Shown here: positions 30,228-41,330 of the stretch, piece by piece
How positions within the stretch are numbered: the stretch's first letter is position 1
Layout: each line of letters begins with the position of its first letter
Assembly: GCF_003286085.1 (NCBI RefSeq)
Contig: NW_020825333.1
Location: 1,240,001 to 1,304,000 of the forward strand
Reading direction: 5' to 3'
Origin: Drosophila persimilis
Lineage: Eukaryota > Arthropoda > Insecta > Diptera > Drosophilidae
DNA: 64,000 bases
The notes under the pieces: generated by a model
What the model was told of the DNA's origin: nothing
What the model saw: the letters and a program-made list of their open reading frames with translations, nothing else
Database searches by the model: none
Position numbers and translations under genes: made by a program

Positions 30228-31551
30228 GTTCGCTCCTGGTGTACTTTGTACTGAGGGCATCATACACAGGAGCCGTATTCTAAGATCGGACGAACAAGCG
30301 AGGTATAGAGAGTCTTTGTTATATAGGAGTCGTCAAAGTCCTTTGACCTCCTCTTTATAAACCCAAGCACGCCCATGGCCTTATTTACCATGGTAGAAAT
30401 GTGTTGGGAAAACGTTAACTTGGGGTCTAACATAACACCCCGATAATCCACCAGAGTAATTCTCTCAAGAGAACCACCAAATAGGGTATAGGGAGCCAAC
30501 AAAGGGCTAGAACGATGAAATGTCATAACTTTGCATTTCGAGGCATTAAGCTGTAACAAGTTTGCACAACACCATGACTGAAAGCTATTGAGATCGGATT
30601 GCAAGCGAGAATGAAATGAAATGTCCTTGTCCTGGACACAGAGTTTAACATCATCAAAATACATAAGTACTCGAGAGTATGTTAATACTGAAGGCAAGTC
30701 ATTAATAAAGAGTGTGAAGAGTAAGGGGCCTAGATGGCTGCCCTGTGGTACTCCCGAAGAAACCTTTACTGGTAAAGAGAGGGAGTTTTTGAAGAGGACT
30801 CTTTGAGACCTAGAACAAAGATAGCTAGAAATCCATATCAGGAGGTTGGGCGGAAACCCTGAAAGGTCAAGTTTATGTGCTAAAAGGGAATGGTTTACAG
30901 AGTCGAATGCTTTACTAAAGTCGGTGTAAATAACATCCGTCTGTAAGTTACCTTGAAAGCCTTTAATAATGAAAGAGGTAAACTCTAACAAGTTCGTGGT
31001 GGTTGATCGCCGCCTTATAAATCCATGCTGAGTTGGAGATATAAGTGACTTGCAGAGATCTTGTAAGTGCGGAGTTAAAACCTTCTCAAACAATTTGGGA
31101 ATAGCGGATAACTTTGCTATACCTCTATAATTTTTTGCATAAGACTTGCTATCTTTTTTATGGAGAGGAATTATAAACGATTCCTTCCAGATTGGGGGGA
31201 AGCAAGAGGAATCAATGGACAGAGTGAATAGTTTAAGCAAAGGTCCACACAGAGCCTCGGCGCAGTAACTGAGTACACAACCTGGGACCCCGTCTGGACC
31301 CGGTGAAAACACCGGCTTAACTAGTCGAAGATCATGAAGTAGGGAACATTCATTTAACAAGGGACTGAAAATGCCGTTTGACCTCGGTAATCCGTATGGG
31401 TACGGTTGACCAGAGTAGCTTTCCTCAGAATAGGTGGTTTGGAAAAACTGGGCAAAAAGATCGGCAATGTCCTGATCATTATTTGCCGACGTATTACAAA
31501 ATGATAGCGAGGATGGGTGTGCGGACGTTCTACGTTTACTGTTTACGAAGC
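30228..31551 (-). pseudogene. CR1-like LINE RT, unit B, interrupted by BEL-2 LTR
   Basis: Same frame as unit A (30260-31551), with YFDD at 30650-30661. It carries HKKDSKSY where unit A has HKKDSNSY; the inverted copy at 52069-52977 shares the Lys, so that copy derives from unit B. The 5' side is cut at 31551 by a BEL-2 LTR inserted within ACGAAGC. Confidence 0.75.
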
Positions 31552-31847
31552 TGAAAAAGAGTTTTTCTAATGAATTACCGAAAACTTTGGGTGGCTGTAA
31601 TTTAAATTATTTATTCGGCGGGGCGAAAAATTGATACGCTCGATCTAGTTCAAGTTTGGCGAACAACTATATTTTCTTCACAATTCAAATCTCTTACTCT
31701 AGCTAACCTACGGTGGCAAAGCGGAGCGAATTCGCCAAGAGCGAGCTTTTATTGCGCTCCCGCTTTGCCCTAGCCTAACTTACACTAGACTTCATCATTT
31801 AAATCAATAACTAATAATCGCCGCCATGGATGGAAGGTCACGCAACA
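31552..31847 (-). mobile_element. BEL-2 3' LTR (296 bp), minus strand
   Basis: In element orientation it starts TGTTGCGTGACC and ends CTCTTTTTCA, with a purine tract AACGGGGCCGG just upstream (31848-31858). It includes AATAAAAG and AATAAATAA stretches. Its outer end abuts CR1 at ACGAAGC. An inverted duplicate lies at 51582-51877. Confidence 0.75.
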
Positions 31848-31875
31848 CCGGCCCCGTTGAACGCCTGCATCGGCT

Positions 31876-32400
31876 TCAGCATATTGGGAGCGGCGCTAAT
31901 TTGTGTATGGCCCGCCGAAAAACCGCTCCAGTGCTAGTCCTTATTTCGACGACCCTGACCATGCCGTCTTCTCCTGCGTGCGTGGCGATGACCCTCCCCA
32001 CGAGCCACTCCTGAGGCGGTAGATTGTCCTCGGCCACGATGACGAGGTCTCCTTCCTCGAGGTTCGGTTGCTGCTGGTGCCATTTGCCCCGAATTTGCAG
32101 CCCCAGGACATATTCGCGGGACCATCGCTGCCAAAACGCTTGCCTGACTGACGAGACATGTCGCCATCGCCGCAAGCTACTGAGACTCTCCTGGTCCGGA
32201 GTCCGCAGTGCTGGGGGGGCGATGAGCGACCCGCCTGTCAGCAGGTGCCCGGGTGTTAGGGCCTCGCCGTCGCTTGGATCTTGGCTGATGGCTCCCAGCG
32301 GCCTCGAGTTCATTATGGCCTCGATGCCGACGAGGACTGTGGCGCGCTCTTCGGCGGTTAGGAGCGCGCTGCCTACCGCCCGTAGGAGTAGGCTCTTGGC
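31876..32400 (-). pseudogene. BEL-2 integrase C-terminal end
   Basis: The minus-strand frame ends LPIC-stop and contains IMNSRPL, LTPGHLL, RWSREYVLGLQ, GDLVIVAEDNLPPQEW and GRVIATHAG, the typical C-terminal (DUF5641-like) region of BEL/Pao integrase. Upstream codons back to about 32400 (TAEERATVLVG) are in frame. The DDE core and everything before it is missing: the sequence stops at a G/C-run junction. This is a different family from BEL-1, whose integrase is absent. Confidence 0.8.
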
Positions 32401-32443
32401 TCAGGGGGGCTCCCCAGCTCCCCAGGCTCCCCCAGCTCCCCCC
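32401..32443. repeat. C/G-run junction between BEL-2 and BEL-1 copy 3
   Basis: On the minus strand four or more G-runs (GGGGG, GGGGG, GGGG, GGGG) are separated by AGCT/AGCCT, a G-quadruplex-like pattern. It joins integrase sequence to the BEL-1 leader at its own CCCCCTATTAG (compare 7353). Confidence 0.65.
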
Positions 32444-33179
32444 TATTAGTGAACACCGAATAGTAAACTACGGATAACCTTATAAAATACATATTTGTAA
32501 CCCACAAAAAAAAAAATGAAGCCATATGCACACATAAAGATGTATGTTTGGGTGTAAAAATAATGTGCGTATGTGTAAGGAGAAGCTCACCCCAGCCAGC
32601 ATCGACGGACAAGTTCAAGATAAGTACTCTTCGATTGTGCCTAACAACAGTGCAGTGATTTTGTGCGAGTTTTCCATCCCAGTCCGAGTTCCCGTGGCAT
32701 ATGTATGTACATACATATGTATTTATTTCTCGCTCTAGCTCCAAATAAAACCATACCTCGTTCTGCCAACGGTTGTGGCCTCCTACTTCTCCAAAGGTTT
32801 AATTTGATCCGAGCTAACTCCTGCGTTCAGCTTCCGATCCAGTGTAAATAATATTCTTACCTCTCCCAGCTACCAGCTGAGCTTTCGTTGCTAACATACA
32901 TACATACATGTATGTACACATCGCAACGCAATCACAGCGGCTGGCAACAAACATAAAGTCATATTCTTGCAACTATTTTTGTTGTTTATTCCGTGCATGC
33001 TCAACGTTCCATAGTTTGTCGGTTTTATAAGGAAATAATATAACAAATCACTGCGCCTCCTTATTTATGTAACTAATTATACTACTAACAAAATAACGAT
33101 CCATACATACGGCACATACATATGTATTTATCTTACATATCTATACGTACGCATTTTAAATTAGCATATTCTTGCACAT

Positions 33180-33638
33180 CTATATAATATACATAACGGT
33201 TATCCACCGTTTTACCCGTTGTTTGACATCTCTTAACCCAAGCCGCGGTACATAGCACTTACAGCCATACATACACACATACAAGCAGCAGCAGCGGTGC
33301 ATTCTTTTCGTTTTTCTTTTCGCTTTCGCTTCTCCTGCGTTTGCCTGCGTTGTAGTTGTTGGGAGAATACGCGCTACCCTGCATTTCGAGAGTATATTGT
33401 TTTCAACCGACTCTATACATTGGTATATTGGTATATTGACACCTCGTGCCTCAATATTATCGTCCATCCTCAATTTTCGTTCTTGGTTAGACATTTGTTT
33501 GTTGATCGTAGTATTTATATCTATATATTCCGGCCACGGTGTACTATTTCCATAATTTAAATACTCGCAATAAATTCCACCAAAACCACATATCCACGGT
33601 TCGTAGTTCTGAACTTCCACGTCGCCATTTCCGCTCAC
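33180..33638 (-). CDS. Antisense ORF in BEL-1 leader (copy 3)
   Basis: 152 codons, with a few residue differences from copy 1 (G for E near the start, W for Y, V for A, R for G). All are single-base changes that keep the frame open. Confidence 0.35.
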   Translation of the reverse strand: MSGNGDVEVQNYEPWICGFGGIYCEYLNYGNSTPWPEYIDINTTINKQMSNQERKLRMDDNIEARGVNIPIYQCIESVENNILSKCRVARILPTTTTQANAGEAKAKRKTKRMHRCCCLYVCMYGCKCYVPRLGLRDVKQRVKRWITVMYII

Positions 33639-33693
33639 CTACCTTTGCGACTCTAATACGCGATCCATAATATTACAGATCCATCAGCCAAAC

Positions 33694-34727
33694 ATGCCCA
33701 CTGTTGAGAAGAAATCTCGCAAGAAGTTTAAGCGGGTGAGTTCGCTGAGTTTGACCCATCCACCCAGCTCCAATGGCTCAGTCACTACGCCCACATCTTC
33801 CCGTCCGGCCCCAGCTGAGCAAGGTCCGACCACGTCCAGGGCTCACACACCACATGCCTTTGAGGCCTGGTTGCTCCCCTCGGGAGTCCCTCGCACGGTT
33901 CCTAGCACTATGGCCGCCAGTTCCGCACAGTCTAAGTTTGCCTTGGCTGCAAGCAGACTGACCCGCTTCGACCAGAAGCTCAGCGCTCCAGATGCACACC
34001 AACCCGCTCGCTCTCCCAAGTCCATCGAGAACAACTCCGAAGCCTGTGGGCAAAGGTGGACGCGGAGTTCGCGGCCTGTTCGGTGACGATGGCGGAAGAG
34101 GATCCAGAGGGTGTAGCTGATGTCCAAGAGATGTACGATGACTGCTACGCAGTCTACTCGCAATGCCTGGCCGAACTGAACGATCAGCTCGAGCCCCCGA
34201 GTGTCCCTCACACGCCGCAACTGGCCGTTCAAGTGCCGACTCCCGGCGGTTGCCACCTCCCTCCATGTGACACTGAAGTTTTCAGTGGGGACTACCAGCA
34301 GTGGCCCACGTTCCGAGACCTGTTCACCGCCATTTACATAGAAAACCCAAGGTTGGCTCCAGTGGAAAAACTGTTCCACCTCAACAAAAAGACCAGCGGT
34401 GAAGCCCACGACATAGTGGCACAGGCTCCACTTACGAACGAGGGTTTCGCGTCCGCATGGAACGCCCTCCGTGATCGTTTCCAAAACAAGAGGCTGATAC
34501 TCAAGGCCCAGCTGAAGATCCTTTTCAGTCTGCCCCAAATCCGTACCGAGTCAGCAGCAGCGCTAAAAGAGCTCCACAGGGCCGTCCACAAGTGCCTCAC
34601 GACACTCACCCATTCCGAGGTCTCCACAGACAGCGTTTTCGCTGACGGAGTGTTAGTGTACCTCATTTCCGCTAAGCTGCCAAAGACGACCTTAGAGCTT
34701 TGGGAGCAATCCACACAAGTCCGTTGA
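33694..34727 (+). pseudogene. BEL-1 Gag N-terminal region (copy 3), 5-bp deletion
   Basis: It begins MPTVEKKSRKK at ATG 33694. A 5-bp loss within GATGCTAGCACACC (near 33992) shifts the frame, so the first ORF ends at 34086; the DUF1759 core continues in the normal frame 34056-34727 and stops at the shared stop-rich insertion. Confidence 0.8.
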
Positions 34728-34746
34728 CTTGACGAGTTGAGTTGAG

Positions 34747-35244
34747 TTGACGCACAAGTCCGAAATTCCCACCTGGCACGCCATGGACAAGTTCCTGGCA
34801 GAGCGGTACCTGCCTCTCGAAGTAACCGAGGACGACCATCAAGGCATGGAGACTCAGGCCCACTCCACGGCGAGCATACGCACATCTGACAATTCCAGAA
34901 GCAATCCGTTTCGGTCTCAAGGAAGTCCTTATCATAGGAGTGTCCACTCGTTCGAGACCACAGTGAATCAAACGAGGAGCACGTGTGATCTCTGCTCCAA
35001 AGAGTATCATCCATTCCGTTTATGCCCTTACTTCCTTCAAATGCCCGCTGACGATCGCTCCGACTACATTAAGCAAAAGCAGCTTTGTTTGAACTGCTTT
35101 GCAAGGGGCCACCAGATACGAGCATGCCAAAGCGCCCACAATTGCATAATTTGTGGAGACCGGCACCATACGCTTCTACACCGTAGCAATCCAGCAAACT
35201 CCAGCGAGGCGATTTCCACAACGGTACAAAATTCCTCAGCGTAG
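34747..35244 (+). pseudogene. BEL-1 Gag zinc-knuckle region (copy 3), fuller version
   Basis: It contains CDLCSKEYHPFRLC, CLNCFARGHQIRAC and CIICGDRHHTLLH, the complete three-knuckle set. It ends at TAG 35242-35244; the frame then continues without shift into the protease ORF, and inverted copy 5 reads Trp at this point, so the TAG looks like a mutation rather than a programmed signal. Confidence 0.75.
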
Positions 35245-35271
35245 CCAGAGCTACATCTACCAGAACCAAGT

Positions 35272-36726
35272 GTGCAAAATACAAGTTCGTCCGAAGCCCA
35301 GCCAAACATTCAGTCGTATTTCGCCTCCGGCACGAGTGCTGTCCTCCTAGGCACGGCCATCGTTAATATTTGCCACCTGGGAAAAACTTTCCACGCCCGC
35401 GCTCTGATCGACTCTGGCTCAGAGGCGACGTTCATTACAGAACGTCTTGTGGACATGATCAAATTGCCATTACAACGTATCCAGGCACAGGTCTCTGGCC
35501 TAAATAATGCCGTATCCGCTCAGTCAAAGAAGCTCTGCAGTTTTTCCATTCGTTCTCCGACTAAGCCGGGCTTACAACTAAATGCCACAGCCTACGTTAT
35601 TCCGGAATTGGCCGCGAATATTCCATCGCATCCGATCTCGCAAGGGTTCTTGAGAGACCTGCCGAACCTCTCATGGGCGGATCCGACCTTCTATGAGAGT
35701 TCACAAATAGATGTCCTGATTGGAGCGGATATCCTTCCGTCCATTCAGTTAAGTGGCTCACTGACCAACATCTGTGGCTCTCTCCTCGGGCAGGAGACCA
35801 TTTTCGGCTGGGTACTCACAGGTCCAGTGCCTCAGGTGATGAATAAAATCTCATCGTTCTCGAGTCAAATTTCCAGACGACCCATCACACAGGTAGAAGA
35901 CTCGGGGTCTTTTTACGACAGCAACTTCCTTCCAGCTCCCTCCGCAGAAGTTCTCGAACGGTCTCCTGACCGACGGAAATATTTCCAAAATATGCACTGT
36001 ATGAAAGCTCTACGCTCCGGTCCGAATTCAAGCCTGAACTCGAAGGTGAATCCGTCCTTAGATCAACATAGCCTCACCAGACTATGTAACCGGGCGGCAA
36101 TTTCCAATGTCTTAAATGTGCCTCTCACCCGTTCCAAGATCGTTACTAATGTGTCTTCGACGCCTTTATTTCAACTTAGTTCTCCGCACCCAGATATGGC
36201 CCCACGTCCCCGCGCCAACCGCACCAGGGAGAACCGACGTGCTCGGGAAATTGGCTCCTACCGTTGCCGAATCTGCCAAGGAGTCCATCCGCTACGGACC
36301 TGCCACCAATTTCTTCTCCTGAGCCCCGAAGAGAGACTCCGAGCTGTCCTTATCAACCAGTATTGCGGGAACTGCCTGGCTCACCAACACTCCGGCAAGA
36401 ACAGCCACACGCTACTCCACGTACCCACGTCTCGTCGTCCAGCCCGCTCAGCCTCGGGAGCATCGTCGCCATCTAAATCGAACCATGCCAAACGCCGCCC
36501 TCGTCGTCCAGCCCGCTCAGCCGCGACTGTACCGTCGCCATCTACATCGGCTCACGACGAACGACACAATCGTCTCCCTGCGAGCCGCCCCGTCGTAGGA
36601 CCCACGGCGTCATCCACAGATTCCTCAAGAGCAACCCCCGTTTTGCGCATCCTCACGCCTATCCGACCGTGGAGCGACACTGAGTCGACGTCCTTGTCAA
36701 GTCCAGAGCGTTTTTTTTTTGGATGA
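35272..36726 (+). CDS. BEL-1 protease plus second zinc-knuckle/basic tail (copy 3)
   Basis: 484 codons with ALIDSGSEATF, DVLIGADILPS and GWVLTGPVPQ. The tail keeps CRICQGVHPLRTCHQF and CGNCLAHQHSG followed by Arg/Ser repeats. A one-base difference in a T-run near 36711-36719 ends the frame just before the purine tract. Confidence 0.8.
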   Translation: MQNTSSSEAQPNIQSYFASGTSAVLLGTAIVNICHLGKTFHARALIDSGSEATFITERLVDMIKLPLQRIQAQVSGLNNAVSAQSKKLCSFSIRSPTKPGLQLNATAYVIPELAANIPSHPISQGFLRDLPNLSWADPTFYESSQIDVLIGADILPSIQLSGSLTNICGSLLGQETIFGWVLTGPVPQVMNKISSFSSQISRRPITQVEDSGSFYDSNFLPAPSAEVLERSPDRRKYFQNMHCMKALRSGPNSSLNSKVNPSLDQHSLTRLCNRAAISNVLNVPLTRSKIVTNVSSTPLFQLSSPHPDMAPRPRANRTRENRRAREIGSYRCRICQGVHPLRTCHQFLLLSPEERLRAVLINQYCGNCLAHQHSGKNSHTLLHVPTSRRPARSASGASSPSKSNHAKRRPRRPARSAATVPSPSTSAHDERHNRLPASRPVVGPTASSTDSSRATPVLRILTPIRPWSDTESTSLSSPERFFFG

Positions 36727-37152
36727 ATCGGGTCTGGGGCGTACGCTCAGCCATAGGCCTCCCCATTATACTTTGCAATCCTGCAAGGGCGGGGGGGGAG
36801 GATGTTCAGGCCAGCAGTAAACAATTTCCGCGCACTGTGCTAACTCCGTGCGCCCCGGTCCCAACTCGCTCTCGCGCGCTCGGAGGGGCGCTCGGATCCA
36901 GAATCCACGATCCACTCGGCGCTCACGGCAGCAAAAGCATCATAAGGCATAGAGTTAGTTAGTTACGTTTTCACCCCCGCTTCAACCTGTCGACATACCG
37001 CGCGAATACCCAATTACTACATGAACATTATATATATATCCACACAACGAAACCCATCGGCCTTTCCTTTCTGTGACGACTGCTAGGAGTTTAAACTGGA
37101 ACATACACCTCGCCGTTGGATAATTGAAGCTCGATCCGCCCCACTACAAACA

Positions 37153-37875
37153 GAGAGAGAGATCTCGGTTCCACCAGAGTGGCTTGGACCTCTTCTTCCT
37201 TCTCGAGGGTTTGCACGATGCGTGGTAGGCGTTCAGTAACTCGTTGGATAGGGTCTTTAGGGACTTCTCTATATCCTCCGCAGATTTCACTGTAACTGTC
37301 TTTTTAAACTTTACCCAGTTTGTGTTCCGGGGGTTTCTGTTATCTTCGAAGAGGGTTCGAATTCGCACTTGAACTGAATGTACTTATGGTCTGAGAAGGA
37401 TGGTCTTTCGAGGACTCTTCAGTCGGATACCAAAGTACTCTTTCCCGTGACGAGAGTTAGGTCTAGCACGTCTGACGAGGTGGGACCTACGAAGGTGTGT
37501 TCCTCCCCCACGTTTGCTACGTTTAAGTTAGTGGATAAGATAAAGTCTTGGAGTGACTCACCTCTATCGTTGATGTCGGGGCTTCCCCACACATTGTGAT
37601 GGGTGTTGGCGTCTGCGCCAATGAGGAGTTTGAGATTTCTTGAGCCGGCTTCTGTCACCAGACTGCTAAGTTCTTCCGGTGGAGCGGGCCTGTCGTGTGC
37701 CATGTAGCAAGAAGCTGCCATAAGACGCTTTTCCTCGCTCTACAGCATCACTACCGTCAGGTCATACCTGCTGTAATGGGATATAAGATGAGCATGGATT
37801 CCTTTCGGTTGTATGGCAGTTCTGTTCCAGCTTACCGCTGTTGAGTAGAGAAGGTTGATATTTGAGGACTATAGT
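37153..37875 (-). pseudogene. LOA-like LINE endonuclease part, unit C
   Basis: Third copy of the block at 11976-12699, with the endonuclease frame at 37721-37419. It begins with the GAGAG junction after the BEL-1 LTR. Confidence 0.65.
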
Positions 37876-37879
37876 CAGG

Positions 37880-38565
37880 TCATAGGGCGGCTTGCTGCAA
37901 TCCAATCAGCAGGCCTTTTTGCTCTTGTGGAGGTTGAGCTGCAGCACCCTTAGCGTCATGGGTGGCTAACTGATCCTTACTCGACGTGTTGAATATAATT
38001 GTCAGGTCACCGTCTTCCTCTTCCTCCGAGTCGTCCAGCGCAAGACCCTGGGCGGCCTCCACTATGGTCTCCAGACCTAGGTCCTTCTCGACCTCGCCTG
38101 CCTGGAGGGTGTGCGCATCTTTGTCCTCGTGGTGGTGCTTTTTCAGCCGTAGGTAGACGCTACCTACGCCCCACGCCATCTTCCCGAACTTGGGATACAG
38201 AATGTTACTGCCTCCTTGCTGATCTGGAGGATCACATGCTGGCCCTCCTCGTTGGGTAATGGGCTACCAGCGTGTAGAACCCTCCAGCCTGCCGTTGGCA
38301 CGTCGGGATTCTATGTCTGCAGCAGCTTCAGTGCTCGCTCCCCTTGGACAGTAATGGGGAAGAGCACGTTCACCTTTGGTATGGACGGTATCAGCTCCCT
38401 ATCTACCACCTTCAGCTTGGCCCCCTCCCACAGAGCTTCCAGTTGCGGCACCTTCTGCACCAGCAACTGCCGCGTTGGGTCGTCGTTGCATTTGAGGATC
38501 TTGACCCCGTTCATGCATCCCGCTCCATTGAACGTGGGCATTGGAGCGCTGGGGTCCTCCTCCAT
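37880..38565 (-). pseudogene. LOA-like LINE ORF1, unit C
   Basis: Third copy of 12703-13388. The following 38566-38960 is the 5' stretch without ORF, lacking the hairpin present in A and B. Confidence 0.6.
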
Positions 38566-38960
38566 TTCCGAGATGAGGGACTGAACGAGCTGCGCGTGGA
38601 CTAACTTCTAACTTGGACTAACGTGGACTAACTTCTTGATCTTCTTCTTGTGTCGATAGCGGCACCCGAGCGGCTCACCCTGCAACGCGTCGTTTTTGTG
38701 GCAGTAGTATTACAACTGACATGATCTTCTCCCGCCGGGCCCGAAGGTCACCCCAGGGGCACCAAACCATAGCGTTTAATGCCTGCCCGCCAGGCATCTC
38801 TAGCCATGGCCCTGGTTCAGTTCCGCCGACTTAAGATCGGGAAGACGCTGGACCATTGCCTTAGGTAGACACTGCATTACCCCGGACAGAGCAAGCGACA
38901 GTGCAGTGTCCATTGCCCAGCCGGCACCTTCGTGGAGGGTTCAGCTAGAGCGTTCTTGCC

Positions 38961-40050
38961 AGCCGATAGCATTGAGCATTAAGAATTGAAAAGTTTGACC
39001 AAGCTATTACATAGCGAGAGTGAGAAGTAGGAGAACCAACTTCTTTAAATTTTGTATAAAGTCTTGATTTTAAGATTTTCAGACTGGAAAACTCTTTGGC
39101 AAATCAAGGGGGCTTTCCAGATCTAATCGGACAAGAACAAATAAATGTGCCAAAAGCATTGTAAAAATTTGTGTGCCTTTTATGACATCAGTGCACAAGT
39201 ACAAAACGGACCAATCAAAATCACTAATAAAGTTATTAAGCTAAGTAAGTTAAGTTAAGTAAGATTTTAAGTTTTTTAGACTGTAAAATTCTTTGGTAAA
39301 CCAAGGGGGCTTTCAAGATCTAATCGGACAAGAATCAAAAAAGTTTCTGAGAGCATTGTAGAACCATTGTACAATTTATGATATCAGCGCACAAGTTAAA
39401 AACGGACCAATAAAAATTCCTTATGAGGTTATTAAGCTTCGCAAACTCGGCTTTACGAAAGCAGCGGACACGTTCAGGTAGCGACACTTCGAAAGTAGGA
39501 TGGTAGGCGTCTTCAGGTATAGTGAGCGGAAGGGCTCGGCTAACATCATCGTGACTTAGGCACTAGGTTACCAGACTCGTTTACCGAAGACCAAACAGAT
39601 CCTGGCATGTTGAAGTCACCAAGAACTATCATATGATCTTTATTTGATAGCGAGGAAGAAACAGCAGTTGAAGCGGACAAGTGCAGCTCATAAATAAAGA
39701 TATCCGAAGAAGGTGAAATATAAACGTGCAAGAAATGAATATAGCGAAAGCGGGAAGAATCAGGTTTACACACAGGAATTCCAGTTCCGGTTGAACCTGG
39801 ACTGTGAAGTGTTCCGACGTGAAGATAGAGTCCACTGCAATCAGAACCCCTTCTGCACGTCGAGACGAACGGTCCTTTATAAAAGTTGTGTACCGACCTG
39901 CCAAAACCTCGGAACTAAGAATGTCCGGCTTTAACCAGGTTTCAGTAAACGAAATAACGTGGGAAGCAAATGCAATACTTCCCACGCAATGCAATACGGA
40001 AAAGAATGCGAAGCTTACTACGTAAGCCTCTAACATTCTGATACGTTACT
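38961..40050 (-). pseudogene. CR1-like LINE endonuclease and pre-RT segments, unit C
   Basis: Third copy of 13805-14910. Both tandem pre-RT segments remain, but the join between them is shortened (AAGCTAAGTAAGTTAAG near 39237). Confidence 0.6.
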
Positions 40051-40060
40051 AAAAGAGAAG

Positions 40061-40558
40061 TTAGTTTTTTGGAATGGTGGAAGCAAGGCGGGAAGTTGGG
40101 GACGAGGAAGTTGAGGTTGATGTTGGTACACTGGAATGATTTGTAAGGGTTTTGGGGGGCCTATTCTTCTTCTTAGCCTTAAACTCCTTCACCACCAAAT
40201 GCCCCGGCCAAAATTTGGCGGAGCAAATGGTGTCAAATTGAGTTGGAGGGATGCTTATCTTAAATGAGGCTATCTCCCTGGCATACTAGAAGTTAAATTT
40301 CTCCACCTTTAAGCCCACGGCTTTTATTTTTCTTTGAATAAAAGCAATTACATCATTAGATGTGAGGTCAGGGGCCAGCCGTGAAACAAAAACTTGTCGT
40401 TTTGGTGGGACTCCCACCAGTGGTTTGGGCACCACAGGCGTAGTACCTGTGGTGGCAATATCCGGAGGTCCGGAACTTCTATTTACTGGTGGGATCGGAA
40501 TAGACGGTACAGCTAGCGAGCTTGCGGACACGGACGCTGCAGACGTACATGGCTGCAC
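40061..40558 (-). pseudogene. CR1-like LINE ORF1 C-terminal part, unit C
   Basis: Third copy of the ORF1 remnant, same internal TAG near 40286-40288, with a few residue changes (NRSSGPP, FIQRKIK). Confidence 0.6.
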
Positions 40559-41080
40559 GTTCTCCTAAGCGATGTGTTCAAACATGAACATATTATTATA
40601 CACATTCCCTAATTTATCAAAAAAATGGATCACTAAAGAAATTACATAAAGTAGATAAGATCTGTAGCCCATCAAAAGATACTACAACAAAACAGAAGTG
40701 GGAAAAACACTTAACCAATGCATTCTTAAAATAACACTAATGTAAGCATGTCCTTTCTTGGACCTTGACATGCAATGACTGCATCTTTCAAGAGGCGATG
40801 CAGCTACTGCACCGTCAAGTGGCCCGTGTGAAATTAGCAGAAGGCTGTTATGCGCGGATCCCAGGAAAAACGCAGCCCTCCTCCCGCCCAACCGACCGAG
40901 GGGCGCTGCAGCATGACGCACGGTGCGTAGCCGAACCGAACGCCAACATGCAAGAAAGTTAGCTGTTAGACTAACATTTGAGGAAAATCAGCACTAAACT
41001 TGCTAAGAAACTAAGCATGCATTCAAAATACAAATACCACTACAATTACTAATTACTAGAAAGGTGTGTAAGGATTAGTA
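40559..41080 (-). mobile_element. CR1-like LINE 3' UTR, unit C
   Basis: Equivalent of 15421-15929, with two small insertions (near 40590 and 40965). It runs directly into the RT C-terminal coding end at 41081. Confidence 0.55.
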
Positions 41081-41330
41081 ATTTCATAAAAGGAAGAGAA
41101 TTAGTGGTGGATATAATATGGTAGAGGGAATTATAATCCGAGCATAATACCCTAAACGGTTCATGCAAGGAATAATTGGATCTACAAAGTGGATGGAACA
41201 ACGGTATAAAATTTCTAGTCAGTCTAATAGGAATCAAGAAGTTTATGCGGCTCAACAGATCAGGGCTGTCTATGTCACCCCTGATCAAGTTGTGCATAAA
41301 TATCACATAGCTCCCCCCTATCATGGGGGA
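41081..41330 (-). pseudogene. CR1-like LINE ORF2 C-terminus
   Basis: The minus strand reads SPDLLSRINFLIPIRLTR, then RSNYSLHEPFRVLC and YNSLYHI, the usual basic/Asn-Tyr-rich C-terminus of CR1/Jockey ORF2. It is present only here; in units A and B it was deleted. It is cut at 41330 by the LTR of BEL-1 copy 4. Confidence 0.6.

Larger units (their letters stand above)
19028..31551. repeat. Segmental duplication unit B
   Basis: Second copy of 4735-17253, offset 14,271-14,298 bp depending on small indels. It ends at TTTACGAAGC, where a BEL-2 LTR begins; unit A continues there with further CR1 sequence to 17647. Confidence 0.9.
30228..35310 (+). repeat. Left arm of a ~5-kb inverted repeat
   Basis: CR1 RT, BEL-2 LTR/integrase end, a G/C-run junction and BEL-1 leader/gag appear in this order, and again as the reverse complement at 48161-53190. 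The 145-residue BEL-2 integrase end is identical in both arms; identity falls in gag, where the right arm has the other subfamily. Confidence 0.85.
32441..37152 (+). mobile_element. BEL-1 copy 3: 5'-truncated, 3' LTR present
   Basis: It lacks the 5' LTR, the PBS and the first ~240 bp of leader; it ends with purine tract 36788-36802 and LTR 36803-37152 (350 bp, one GCGCTCGGAGGG unit) followed by GAGAG and the same LOA LINE position as copies 1 and 2. It is therefore the same ancestral insertion. It keeps 50 bp deleted in copies 1 and 2 and a Cys (HPLRTCHQF) lost in the others, so it is closer to the ancestral state. Confidence 0.85.
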
